The notes under the pieces were generated by a model, which saw only the letters and a program-made list of their open reading frames with translations, ran no database searches and had not been told where the DNA came from. DNA of 64,000 nt. It comes from Euonymus europaeus. Lineage: Eukaryota; Streptophyta; Magnoliopsida; Celastrales; Celastraceae. Position 1 is the stretch's first letter. Each line of letters opens with the position of its first letter. The stretch spans positions 10,307,501-10,371,500 of the forward strand of contig OY756969.1 of the NCBI GenBank assembly GCA_963580455.1, in the 5' to 3' direction. Positions 34,977-47,069 of the stretch are shown here, one piece after another. Both the position numbers and the translations under genes were made by a program.

Positions 34977-37775
34977 TAGATTATTTCGATTCCAAAACCC
35001 CAACTTTCTATGAGAAATGGAAAAAATTGTTAAAAGCTTCTGCATAGAGAGAGTTGAGCAACTTCGGATCAACAAAGTTGCTCGGTGTACACTTTTTGTT
35101 GTTCTTCTATGTCAAATTTTACGAGTATTAACTTCCATGATTATTTCGATGCCAAAACACCAACTTTCTATGACAAATTGACAAAACCGTTAAAAGCTCC
35201 TCCATAGAGAGAGTTGAGCAACTTCCGACAATCAAAGTTGCTCGGGATACACTTTTTATTGTTCTTCTATATCAAATTTTATAAGTATAGGCTTCCAAGA
35301 TTATTTCGGTGCCAAAACCCGAACTTTCTATGACAAATGGACAAAATAGTTAAAAGCTCCTCCACAGAGAAAGTTGAGCAACTTCGGACCATCAAAGTTG
35401 CTCGGTGTATATTTTTTATTGTTCTTCTATGTCAAATTTTATGAGTATAAGCTTCTATGATTATTTCGATGCCAAAACAACAACTTTCTATGACAAATTG
35501 ACAAACCGTTAAAAGCTACTCCATAGAGAGAGTTGAGCAACTTTCGACCATCAAAGTTGCTCGGGGTACATTTTTTACTGTTCTTCTATGTCAAATTTTA
35601 TGAGTATAGGCTTCCTAAATTATTTTGATGCCAAAACCCCAACTTTCTATGACAAATGGACAAAATCGTTAAAAGCTCCTCCATAGAGAGAGTTGAGCAA
35701 CATCGGATCATCAAAGTTGCTTGGTGTATAACTTTTATTGTTCTTCTATGTCAAATTTTACGAGTATAAGCTTCCATGATTATTTCGATGCCAAAACAAC
35801 GCACCTTCAATGACAAATTGACAAAACCGTTAAAAGCTCCTCCATAGAAATAGTTGAGCAACTTCGGACCATCAGAGTTACTCAGCGTACACTTTTTACT
35901 ATTCTTCTATTTCAACTTTTACGAGTATAACTTTCGTAGATTGTTATGTAGTCAAGATAACAAATTTTATTCTAAATTGGGCAAAACTATTAAAAACACC
36001 TACAACGGGAGAGTTGAGCAATTTTGGACCGTCAAAGTTGCTGGGTGTACACCTTTTATTGTTCTTCTATGTCACATTTTATGAGTATAAGCTTCCAAGA
36101 CTATTTTGATGCTAAAACACCAAATTCTATGACAAATGGACAAAATCTTTGAATGCTCCTCCATAGAGATAGTTGAGCAACTTCGGACCATCAATGTTGC
36201 TCAGGGTACACTTTTTATTGTTCTTCTATGTCAAATTTTATGAGTATAGGCTTTCTAGATTATTACGATGCCAAAACCCAAACTTTCTATGACAAATGGA
36301 AAAAATCGCTAAAAGCTCCTCCATAGAGAGTTGAGCAACTTCTCATCAACAAAGTTGCTCGGTGTATACTTTTTATTGTTCTTCTATGTCAAATTTTATG
36401 AGTATAAGCTTCCATGATTATTTCGATGCCAAAACACCAACTTTCTAGGATAAATTGACAAAACCTTTAAAAGCTCCTCCATAGAGGGAGTTGAGCAACT
36501 TCGGAACATCAAAATTTCTCAGCGTACACTTTTTCCTATTCTTCTATTTCAAATTTTACGAGTATGAGTTTCGTAGATTTTTTTGTTGTCAAGATAACAA
36601 ATTTCATTCTAAATTGGGAAAAACTATTAAAAACACCTCCAACGGGAGAGTTGAGCAATTTTGGACCATCAAAGTTGCTCGGTGTATACCTTTTATAGTT
36701 CTTCTATGTCACATTTTACGAGTGTAAGCTTCGAAGACTATTTCGATGCGAAAATACCAACTTTCTACGAAAAATGGACAAAACCGTTAAAAGCTTCTCC
36801 ATAGAGAGAGTTGAGCAACTTCGAACCAAAAATGATACTCGGGGTACACTTTTTATTGTTCTTCTATGTGAAATTTTATGAGTATAGGTTTCCTAGATTA
36901 CTTCGATGCCAAAACCCCAACTTTCTATGACAAATGGAAAAAATCATTAAAAGCTCCTCCATAGAGAGAGTTGAACAACTTCAGATCAACAAAGTTGCTC
37001 GGTGTACACTTTTTATTGTTCTTCTATGTCAAATTTTACGAGTATAAGCTTCCACGATTATTTTGATGCCAAAACACCAACTTTCTATGTCAAATTGAAC
37101 AAACCGTTAAAAGCTCTACTATAGAGAGAGTTGAGCAACTTCGGACCATCAAAGTTACTCAGCGTATACTTCTTACTATTCTTCTATTTCAAATTTTACG
37201 GGTAAAAGTTTCATAGATTGTTTTGTTGTGAACATAACAAATTTCATTCTCAATTGGGAAAAACTATTAAAAACAGCTCCAACAGGAGAGTTGGGCAATT
37301 TCGGACCGTCAAAGTTGCTCGTTGTACAGCTTTTATTGTTCTTCTATGTCACATTTTAATAGTATAAGCTTCCAAGTCTATTTGGATGCGAAAACACCAA
37401 CTTTCTACGACAAATGGACAAAACCGTTAAAAGCTCCTCCATAGAGAGAGTTGAACAACTTCGGACTATCAATGCTGCTTGGGGTACACCTTTTATTGTT
37501 CCTCATTATCAAATTTTATGAGTATAGACTTTCTAGATTATTACGATGCGAAAACCACAACTTTTTTCGACAAATTGACAAAATCGATAAAAGTTCCTCC
37601 ACCGAGAAAGTTGAACATCTTCGGACCATCAAAGTTGCTCGGTGTACACTTTTCATTGCTCTTCTATGTCAAATTTTACGAGTATAAGCTTCAATGATTA
37701 TTTCGATGCGAAAACACAAACTTTCTATGAGAAATTGACAAAACCGTTAAAAGCTCCTACATAGAGAGAGTTGAG
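34977..37775 (+). repeat. 2.8-kb block Q, copy 3 (B monomer intact)
   Basis: It matches copy 2 at +2816 up to the B monomer starting at 37131, where it keeps the 61 bp lost from copies 1 and 2; the offset is then about 2876. Variants specific to this copy: AAATTTTACGGGTAAAAG (37191) and GTTGTGAACATAAC (37225). The match to copy 2 fades near 37775, where copy 3 enters a B-class monomer instead of the A-type monomer expected. Confidence 0.83.
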
Positions 37776-38410
37776 CAACTTCGGACCATCAAAGTTACTC
37801 AGCATACACTTTTTACTATTCTTCTATTTCAAATTTTATGAGTATAAGTTTCGTAGATTTTTTTGTTGTCAAGACCCCAACTTTCTATGACAAATGGACA
37901 AAATCGTTAAAAGCTCCTACATAGAGAGAGTTGAGCACCATCGGATCAACAAAGTTGCTCGGTGTACACCTTTTATTGTTCTTCCATGTCAGATTTTACG
38001 AGTATAAGCTTCAAAGACTGTTTGGATGCAAAAACACCAACTTTCTACGACAAATGATCAAAACCGTTAAAAGCTCCTCCATAGAGAGAGTTGAGCAATT
38101 TCGGACCATCAAAGTTGCTCGGTGTACACCTTTTACTGTTCTTCTATGTCAAATTTTATGAGTATAGGCTTTCTAGACTATTTCGATGCGAAAATACCAA
38201 CTTTCTATGACAAATGGACAAAAGCGTTAAAAGCTCCTCCACAGATAAAGTTGAGCAACTTCGGACCATCAAAGTTACTTGATGTACACCTTTTATTGGT
38301 GTTCTATGTCAAATTTTACGAGTATAAGCTTCAATGATTATTTCAATGCCAAAACATCAACTTTGTATGACAAATGGACAAAACCGTTAAAAGCTCCTCC
38401 ATAGAGAGAG
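35854..38410 (+). repeat. Four consecutive 640-bp (four-monomer) periods
   Basis: B-class monomers start at 35854, 36491, 37131 and 37771, spacings of 637, 640 and 640 bp. Each is followed by C, A1 and A2 monomers in that order. This is the cleanest surviving example of the A1-A2-B-C tetramer that I infer to be the ancestral unit; similar single steps occur at 1006-1646, 18603-19244, 26859-27499, 28558-29198 and 33038-33675-34316. Confidence 0.8.
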
Positions 38411-38924
38411 TTGAGCAACTTCCGACCATCAAAGTTACTCGAGGTACACTTTTTATTGTTCTTCTATGTCAAATTTTACGAGTATAAGCTTCCTAGATTA
38501 TTTCGATGCCAAAACACCAACTTTCTATGAAAAATTGACAAAACCACTAAAAGCATCTCCATGGAGAGAATTGAGCAACTTCGTATCAACAAAGTTGCTC
38601 GGGATATACTTTTTGTTATTCGTCTATGTCAACTTTTATGAGTATGGGCTTCCTAGATTATTTAGATGCCAAAACCCCAACTTTCTATGACAAATTGACA
38701 AAACCATTAAAAGCTCCTCCATAGAGAGAGTTGAGCAACTTCCGACCATCAATGCTACTCGGGGTACACTTTTTATTGTTCTTCTATGTCAAATTTTATG
38801 AGTATAGGCTTCCTAGATTATTTCGATGCCAAAACCCCATCTTTCTATCAAAAATGGACAAAATCCTTAAAAGCTCCTCCACAGAGAAAGTTGAGCAACT
38901 TCAGACCATCAAAGTTGCACGGTG
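37776..38924 (+). repeat. Irregular monomers between Q copy 3 and X2
   Basis: About seven monomers, mostly A types, beginning with a chimeric B/A1 monomer at 37860-37900. GTATAGGCTTCCTAGATT recurs at 38802 and GTATAAGCTTCCATGATT at 38960. The last monomers pass into X2 at 38925. No gene is visible. Confidence 0.83.
37851..37900 (+). other. Chimeric B/A1 monomer with in-register junction
   Basis: The B-class half GTTTCGTAGATTTTTTTG TTGTCAAGA is followed directly by the A1 half CCCCAACTTTCTATGACAAA. B GTCAAGA and A GCCAAAA occupy the same position in the monomer, so the switch near 37877 keeps the 160-bp register. This is what exchange between misaligned monomers of different class would produce. 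Confidence 0.82.
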
Positions 38925-41900
38925 TACACTTTTTATTGTTCTTCTATGTCAAATTTTACGAGTATAAGCTTCCATGATTATTTCGATGCTAAAACACCAA
39001 CTTTCTATGAAAAATTGACAAAACCATTAAAAGCTTCTCCATAGAAAAAGTTGAGCAACTTCGGACCATCAAAGTTACTCAACATACACTTTTTACTATT
39101 ATTCTATTTCAACTTTTACGAGTATAAGTTTCGTAGATTGTTTTGTAGTCGAGATAACGAATTTCATTCTCAATCGGGAAAAACTATTAAAAACACCTCC
39201 AATAGGAGAGTTGAGCAATTTTGGACCGTCAAAGTTGCTCGGTGTACACCTTTTCTTGTTTTTCTATGTCACATTTTACGAGTATAAGCTTCCAAGACTG
39301 TTTGGATGCGAAAACACGAACTTTCTGCGACAAATGGACAAAACCGTTAAAAGCTCCTCCAAAGAGAGAGTTGAACAACTTCGGACTATCAATGCTACTC
39401 AGGGTACACCTTTTATTGTTCTTCTATGTCAAATTTTATGAGTATAGGCTTTCTAGATAAGTACGATGCCAAAACCCCAACTTTATATGACAAATGGGCA
39501 AAATCGTTAAAAGCTCCTCCACAGAGAAAGTTGAGCATCTCCGGACCATCAAAGTTGCTCGGTGTACACTTTTTATTGCTCTTCCATGTCAAATTTTATG
39601 AGTATAAGCTTCAATGATTATTTCGATGCGAAAACACAAACTTTCTATGTGAAATTGACAAAACCGTTAAAAGCTCCTCCAAAGAGAGAGTTGAGAAACA
39701 TCCGACCATCAAAGTTGCTCAAGGTACACTTTTTACTATTCTTCTATTTCAAATTTTATGAGTATAAGTTTCGTAGATTTTTTTGTTGTCAAGATAACAA
39801 ATTTCATTCTAAATTGGGCACAACTATTAAAAACTCCTCGAACGGGAGAGTTGAGCAATTTCGGACCATCAAAGTTACTCGGTGAACACCTTTTATAGTT
39901 CTTCTACGACACATTTTACGAGTATAAGCTTCGAAGACTATTTCGATGCAAAAACAACAACTTTCTACGAAAATTGGACAAAACCGTTAAAAGCTCCTCC
40001 ATAGAGAGAGTTGAGAAACTTCGAACCATCAATGATGCTCGGGGTACACTTTTTATTGTTCTTCTATGTCAAATTTTATGAGTATAGGCTTTCTGGATTA
40101 TTACGACGACAAAACCCCAACTTTCTATGACAAATGGACAAAATCATTAAAAGCTCCTCCACAAAGAAAGTTGAGCAACTTCAGACCATCAAAGTTGCAC
40201 GGTGTACACTTTTTATTGTTCTTCTATGTCAAATTTTACGAGTATATGCTTCCATGATTATTTCGATGAAAAAACACCAACTTTCTATGACAAATTGACA
40301 AAACCGTTAAAAGCTCCTCAATAAAGAGTGTTGAGCAACTTCCAACCATCAAGTTTGCTCGGGATACATTTTTTATTGTTCTTCTATGTCAAATTTTATG
40401 AGTATAGGCTTCCCAGATTTTTTCGATACCAAAACACCAACTTTCTATGACAAATGGACAAAATCGTTAAAAGTTCCTCCATAGAGAGAGTTGTGCAGCT
40501 TCGGATCATCAAAGTTGCTCGGTGTACACTTTTTAATGTTCTTCTAAGTCAAATTTTACAAGTATAAGCTTCCTTGATTATTTCGATGCCAAAACACCAA
40601 CACTCTTCGACAAATTGCCAAAACTGTTAAAAGCTCCTCCATAGAGAGAGTTGGGCAACTTCGGACCATCAAAGTTACTCAGCGTACACTTTTTACGATT
40701 CTTCTATTTCAAGTTTTACGAGTATAAGTTTCGTAGATTTTTTTGTTCTCAAGATAACAAATTTCATTCTAAATTGGGCAAAACTATTAAAAACACCTCC
40801 AACGGGAGAGTTGAGCAATTTCGAACCATCAAAGTTGCTCGGTGAACACCTTTTATTGTTCTTCTATGACACATTTTACGAGTATAAGCTTCGAAGACTA
40901 TTTCGATGCAAAAACACCAACTTTCCACGAAAAATGAACAAAATCGTTGAAAGCTTTTCCATAGTGAGAGTTGAGCAACTTCGAACCATCAATCATGCTC
41001 GGGGTACACTTTTTATTGTTCTTCTATGTCAAATTTTATGAGTATAGGCTTTCTAGATTATTACGACGACAAAACCCCAACTTTCTATGACAAATGGACA
41101 AAATCATTAAAAGCTCCTCCACAGAGAAAGTTGAGCAACTTCAGACCATCAAAGTTGCTCGGTATACACCTTTTATTGTGCTTCTATGTCAAATTTTACG
41201 AGTATAAGCTTCCATGATTATTTCGATGCCAAAACACCAACTTTCTATGACAAATTGACAAAACCGTCAAAAGCTCCTCCATAGAAAGAGTTGAGCAACT
41301 TCCGACCATCAAAGTTTCCCGGGGTACATTTTTTATTGTTTTTCTATGTCAAAATTTATGAGTATAGGCTTCCTAGATTATTTCGCTGCCGAAACCCCAA
41401 CTTTCTATGACAAATGGACAAAATCGTTAAAAGCTCCTCCATAGAGAGAGTTGAGCAACTTCGGACCATCAAAGTTACTCAGCGTACACTTTTTACTATT
41501 GTTCTATTTCAACTTTTACGAGTATAAGTTTCGTAGATTCTTTTGTAGTCAAGATAACGAATTTCATTCTAAATTGGGCCAAACTATTAAAAACACCTCC
41601 AACGGGAGAGTTGAGCAATTTTGGACCGCCAACTTTGTTCTGTGTACTCCTTTTATTGTTCTTTTATGTCACATTTTACGAGTATAAGCTTCCAAGACTA
41701 TTTCGATGCCAAAACACCAACTTTGTATGACAAATGGACAAAACCGTTAAAACCTCCTCCATAGAGAGAGTTGAGATACTTCAGACTATCAAAGTTACTC
41801 AGCGTACACTTTTTACTATTCTCCTATTGCAAATTTTGCGAGTATAAGTTCGTAGATTTTTTTGTTGTCAAGATAAAAAATTTCATTCTAAATTGGGCAA

Positions 41901-42582
41901 AACTATTAAAAACACCTCCAACGGGAGAGTTGAGCAATTTCAGACCATCAAACTTGCTCGGTGTACACCTTTTACTGTTCTTCTATGTCACATTTTACGA
42001 ATATAAGCTTCGAAGACTATTTCGATGCGGAATCACCAACTTTCTACGACAACTGGACAAAAGCGTTCAAAGCTCCTCTATAGAGAGAGTTGAGCAACTT
42101 CAGATCGTCAAATTTACTCGGTGTACACCTTTTATTGTTCTTCTATGTCACATTTTACGAGTATAGGCTTCCAAGACTATTTCAATGCTAAAACATCAAC
42201 TTTGTATGACAAATGGACAAAACCGTTAAAAGCTTTTCCATAGAGAGAGTTGAGCAACTTTGGACCATCAAAGTTGCTCGAGGTGCTTTTTTTTATTGTT
42301 CTTCTTTGTCAAATTTTACGAGTATAAGCTTCCATGATCATTTCGATGCCAAAACATCAACGTTCTATGAAAAATTGACAAAACCATTAAAAACACCTCC
42401 ATAGAGAGAATTGAGCAACTTCGGACCATCAAAGTTGCTCGGGATACACTTTTTATTATTCTTTAATGTAAAATTTTATGAGTATAGGCTTCCTAGATTA
42501 TTTAGATGCCAAAACCCCAACTTTCTATGACAAATCTACAAAATCGTTAAAAGCTCCTCCATAGAAAGAGTTGAGCAACTTC
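38925..42582 (+). repeat. Segment X2, 3658 bp, copy of X1
   Basis: Same sequence as 28432-32089 in all lines compared, including private features such as AATAAAGAGTGTTGAGC (40320), CAACACTCTTCGAC (40598) and TGAACACCTTTTATAG (39883). X2 runs into the tandem 1440-bp HOR, of which its last 1316 bp are the first unit. The flanks on both sides differ from those of X1. Confidence 0.93.
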
Positions 42583-42706
42583 GGACCATCAAAGTTGCTC
42601 GTTGTACACTTTTTATTGTTCTTCTATGTCAAATTTTACGAGTATAAGCTTCCATGATTATTTCGATGCCAAAACACCAACTTTCTATGACAAATTGACA
42701 AAACCG
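41267..42706 (+). repeat. 1440-bp HOR, unit 1 (mostly inside X2)
   Basis: Nine monomers: A1, B, C, B, C, C, A2, A1, A2. Landmarks: TTTCCCGGGGTACATTTTTT (41313), two B monomers 320 bp apart (41451, 41771), GAGGTGCTTTTTTTTATTG (42281), CATGATCATTTCGATGCC (42332) and TTTAGATGCCAAAACCCC (42500). It differs from later units in GAGATACTTCAG (later GAGAAACTTCAG) and GCGGAATCACC (later GCGGAAACACC). Confidence 0.92.
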
Positions 42707-44146
42707 TCAAAAGCTCCTCCATAGAAAGAGTTGAGCAACTTCCGACCATCAAAGTTTCCCGGGGTACATTTTTTATTGTTTTTCTGTGTCAAAATTTATG
42801 AGTATAGGCTTCCTAGATTATTTCGCTGCCGAAACCCCTACTTTCTATGACAAATGGACAAAATCGTTAAAAGCTCCTCCATAGAGAGAGTTGAGCAACT
42901 TCGGACCATCAAAGTTACTCAGCGTACACTTTTTACTATTGTTCTATTTCAACTTTTACGAGTATAAGTTTCGTAGATTCTTTTGTAGTCAAGATAACGA
43001 ATTTCATTCTAAATTGGGCCAAACTATTAAAAACACCTCCAACGGGAGAGTTGAGCAATTTTGGACCGCCAACTTTGTTCTGTGTACTCCTTTTATTGTT
43101 CTTTTATGTCACATTTTACGAGTATAAGCTTCCAAGACTATTTCGATGCCAAAACACCAACTTTGTATGACAAATGGACAAAACCGTTAAAACCTCCTCC
43201 ATAGAGAGAGTTGAGAAACTTCAGACTATCAAAGTTACTCAGCGTACACTTTTTACTATTCTCCTATTGCAAATTTTGCGAGTATAAGTTCGTAGATTTT
43301 TTTGTTGTCAAGATAAAAAATTTCATTCTAAATTGGGCAAAACTATTAAAAACACCTCCAACGGGAGAGTTGAGCAATTTCAGACCATCAAACTTGCTCG
43401 GTGTACACCTTTTACTGTTCTTCTATGTCACATTTTACGAATATAAGCTTCGAAGACTATTTCGATGCGGAAACACCAACTTTCTACGACAACTGGACAA
43501 AAGGGTTCAAAGCTCCTCTATAGAGAGAGTTGAGCAACGTCGGATCGTCAAATTTACTCGGTGTACACCTTTTATTGTTCTTCTATGTCACATTTTACGA
43601 GTATAGGCTTCCAAGACTATTTCAATGCCAAAACATCAACTTTGTATGACAAATGGACAAAACCGTTAAAAGCTTCTCCATAGAGAGAGTTGAGCAACTT
43701 TGGACCATCAAAGTTGCTCGAGGTGCTTTTTTTTATTGTTCTTCTATGTCAAATTTTACGAGTATAAGCTTCCATGATCATTTCGATGCCAAAACATCAA
43801 CGTTCTATGAAAAATTGACAAAACCATTAAAAACACCTCCATAGAGAGAATTGAGCAACTTCGGACCATCAAAGTTGCTCGGGATACACTTTTTATTATT
43901 CTTCAATGTAAAATTTTATGAGTATAGGCTTCCCAGATTATTTAGATGCCAAAACCCCAACTTTCTATGACAAATCTACAAAATCGTTAAAAGCTCCTCC
44001 ATAGAAAGAGTTGAGCAACTTCGGACCATCAAAGTTGCTCGTTGTACACTTTTTATTGTTCTTCTATGTCAAATTTTACGAGTATAAGCTTCCATGATTA
44101 TTTCGATGCCAAAACACCAACTTTCTATGACAAATTGACAAAACCG
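42707..44146 (+). repeat. 1440-bp HOR, unit 2
   Basis: Same nine-monomer order, exact 1440-bp spacing (42891 and 43211 for the two B monomers). Private changes include TTTCTGTGTCAAAATT (42781), ACCCCTACTTTC (42835) and AAAGGGTTCAAAG (43500). Confidence 0.92.
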
Positions 44147-45586
44147 TCAAAAGCTCCTTCATAGAAAGAGTTGAGCAACTTCCGACCATCAAAGTTTCCC
44201 GGGCTACATTTTTTATTGTTTTTCTATGTCAAAATTTATGAGTATAGGCTTCCTAGATTATTTCGCTGCCGAAACCCCAACTTTCTATGACAAATGGACA
44301 AAATCGTTAAAAGCTCCTCCATAGAGAGAGTTGAGCAACTTCGCACCATCAAAGTTACTCAGCGTACACTTTTTACTATTGTTCTATTTCAACTTTTACG
44401 AGTATAAGTTTCGTAGATTCTTTTGTAGTAAAGATAACGAATTTCATTCTAAATTGGGCCAAACTATTAAAAACACCTCCAACGGGAGAGTTGAGCAATT
44501 TTGGACCGCCAACTTTGTTCTGTGTACTCCTTTTATTGTTCTTTTATGTCACATTTTACGAGTATAGGCTTCCAAGACTATTTCGATGCCAAAACACCAA
44601 CTTTGTATGACAAATGGACAAAACCGTTAAAACCTCCTCCATAGAGAGAGTTGAGAAACTTCAGACTATCAAAGTTACTCAGCGTACACTTTTTACTATT
44701 CTCCTATTGCAAATTTTGCGAGTATAAGTTCGTAGATTTTTTTGTTGTCAAGATAAAAAATTTCATTCTAAATTGGGCAAAACTATTAAAAACACCTCCA
44801 ACGGGAGAGTTGAGCAATTTCAGACCATCAAACTTGCTCGGTGTACACCTTTTACTGTTCTTCTATGTCACATTTTACGAATATAAGCTTCGAAGACTAT
44901 TTCGATGCGGAAACACCAACTTTCTACGACAACTGGACAAAAGCGTTCAAAGCTCCTCTATAGAGAGAGTTGAGCAACTTCGGATCGTCAAATTTACTCG
45001 GTGTACACCTTTTATTGTTCTTCTATGTCACATTTTACGAGTATAGGCTTCCAAGACTATTTCAATGCCAAAACATCAACTTTGTATGACAAATGGACAA
45101 AACCGTTAAAAGCTTCTCCATAGAGAGAGTTGAGCAACTTTGGACCATCAAAGTTGCTCGAGGTGCTTTTTTTTATTGTTCTTCTATGTCAAATTTTACG
45201 AGTATAAGCTTCCATGATCATTTCGATGCCAAAACATCAACGTTCTATGAAAAATTGACAAAACCATTAAAAACACCTCCATAGAGAGAATTGAGCAACT
45301 TCGGACCATCAAAGTTGCTCGGGATACACTTTTTATTATTCTTCAATGTAAAATTTTATGAGTATAGGCTTCCTAGATTATTTAGATGCCAAAACCCGAA
45401 CTTTCTATGACAAATCTACAAAATCGTTAAAAGCTCCTCCATAGAAAGAGTTGAGCAACTTCGGACCATCAAAGTTGCTCGTTGTACACTTTTTATTGTT
45501 CTTCTATGTCAAATTTTACGAGTATAAGCTTCCATGATTATTTCGATGCCAAAACACCAACTTTCTATGACAAATTGACAAAATCG
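44147..45586 (+). repeat. 1440-bp HOR, unit 3
   Basis: Same order and spacing (B monomers at 44331 and 44651). It shares CGCACCATCAAAG and TTGTAGTAAAGATAACG with unit 4, showing that 3 and 4 are closest relatives. Confidence 0.92.
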
Positions 45587-47026
45587 TCAAAAGCTCCTTC
45601 ATAGAAAGAGTTGAGCAACTTCCGACCGTCAAAGTTTCCCGGGGTACATTTTTTATTGTTTTTCTATGTCAAAATTTATGAGTATAGGCTTCCTAGATTA
45701 TTTCGCTGCCGAAACCCCAACTTTCTATGACAAATGGACAAAATCGTTAAAAGCTCCTCCATAGAGAGAGTTGAGCAACTTCGCACCATCAAAGTTACTC
45801 AGCGTACACTTTTTACTATTGTTCTATTTCAACTTTTACGAGTATAAGTTTCGTAGATTCTTTTGTAGTAAAGATAACGAATTTCATTCTAAATTGGGCC
45901 AAACTATTAAAAACACCTCCAACGGGAGAGTTGAGCAATTTTGGACCGCCAACTTTGTTCTGTGTACTCCTTTTATTGTTATTTTATGTCACATTTTACG
46001 AGTATAAGCTTCCAAGACTATTTCGATGCCAAAACACCAACTTTGTATGACAAATGGACAAAACCGTTAAAACCTCCTCCATAGAGAGAGTTGAGAAACT
46101 TCAGACTATCAAAGTTACTCAGCGTACACTTTTTACTATTCTCCTATTGCAAATTTTGCGAGTATAAGTTCGTAGATTTTTTTGTTGTCAAGATAAAAAA
46201 TTTCATTCTAAATTGGGCAAAACTATTAAAAACACCTCCAACGGGAGAGTTGAGCAATTTCAGACCATCAAACTTGCTCGGTGTACACCTTTTACTGTTC
46301 TTCTATGTCACATTTTACGAATATAAGCTTCGAAGACTATTTCGATGCGGAAACACCAACTTTCTACGACAACTGGACAAAAGCGTTCAAAGCTCCTCTA
46401 TAGAGAGAGTTGAGCAACTTCGGATCGTCAAATTTACTCGGTGTACACCTTTTATTGTTCTTCTATATCACATTTTACGAGTATAGGCTTCCAAGACTAT
46501 TTCAATGCCAAAACATCAACTTTGTATGACAAATGGACAAAACCGTTAAAAGCTTCTCCATAGAGAGAGTTGAGCAACTTTGGACCATCAAAGTTGCTCG
46601 AGGTGCTTTTTTTTATTGTTCTTTTATGTCACATTTTACGAGTATAAGCTTCCAAGACTATTTCGATGCCAAAACCCCAACTTTTTATTACAAATGGACA
46701 AAACCGTTAAAAGCTCCTCCATAGATAGAGTTGAGCAACTTCAGACCATCAAACCTGCTCGGGGTACACTTTTTATTGTTCTTCTATGTCAAATTTTATG
46801 AGTATCGGCTTCCTAGATTATTTCGATGCCAAAACCCAACTTTTTTTGTCAAATGGACAAAATCGTTAAAACCTCCTCCATAGAGAGAGTTGAGGAACTT
46901 TGGACCATCAAGGTTGCTCGGTGTACACTTTTTATTGTTCCTCTATGTCAAATTTTACGAGTATAAGCTTCCATGATTATTTCGATGCCAAAACAACAAC
47001 ATTCTATGAGAAATTTATAAAACCGT
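45587..47026 (+). repeat. 1440-bp HOR, unit 4, last third replaced
   Basis: Positions 45587 to about 46621 follow the HOR (B monomers at 45771 and 46091). From 46622 to about 47069 the expected A2, A1 and A2 monomers are replaced by three monomers of a different sort (CATTTTACGAGTATAAGCTT with CTTCCAAGACT, CAAACCTGCTCGGGG, GAGTATCGGCTTCC, CAACTTTTTTTGTC, CAAGGTTGCTCGG) while total length is kept to within 1 bp. Confidence 0.88.
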
Positions 47027-47069
47027 TAAAAGCTTCTTCATAAAGAGAGTTGAGCAACTTCGGACCATC
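46622..47069 (+). repeat. Replaced three-monomer tract inside the 1440-bp HOR
   Basis: The unusual monomers match 48798-49047 at an offset of 2077 bp over about 250 bp (CAGACCATCAAACCTGCTCG, GAGTATCGGCTTCCTAG, AACCCAACTTTTTTTGTC, TTGAGGAACTTTGGACC), which is also repeated at 54232-54480. The following AACAACATTCTATGAGAAAT at 46991 matches 48431. The swap is in register at both ends, as expected from gene conversion or double exchange. Confidence 0.83.
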
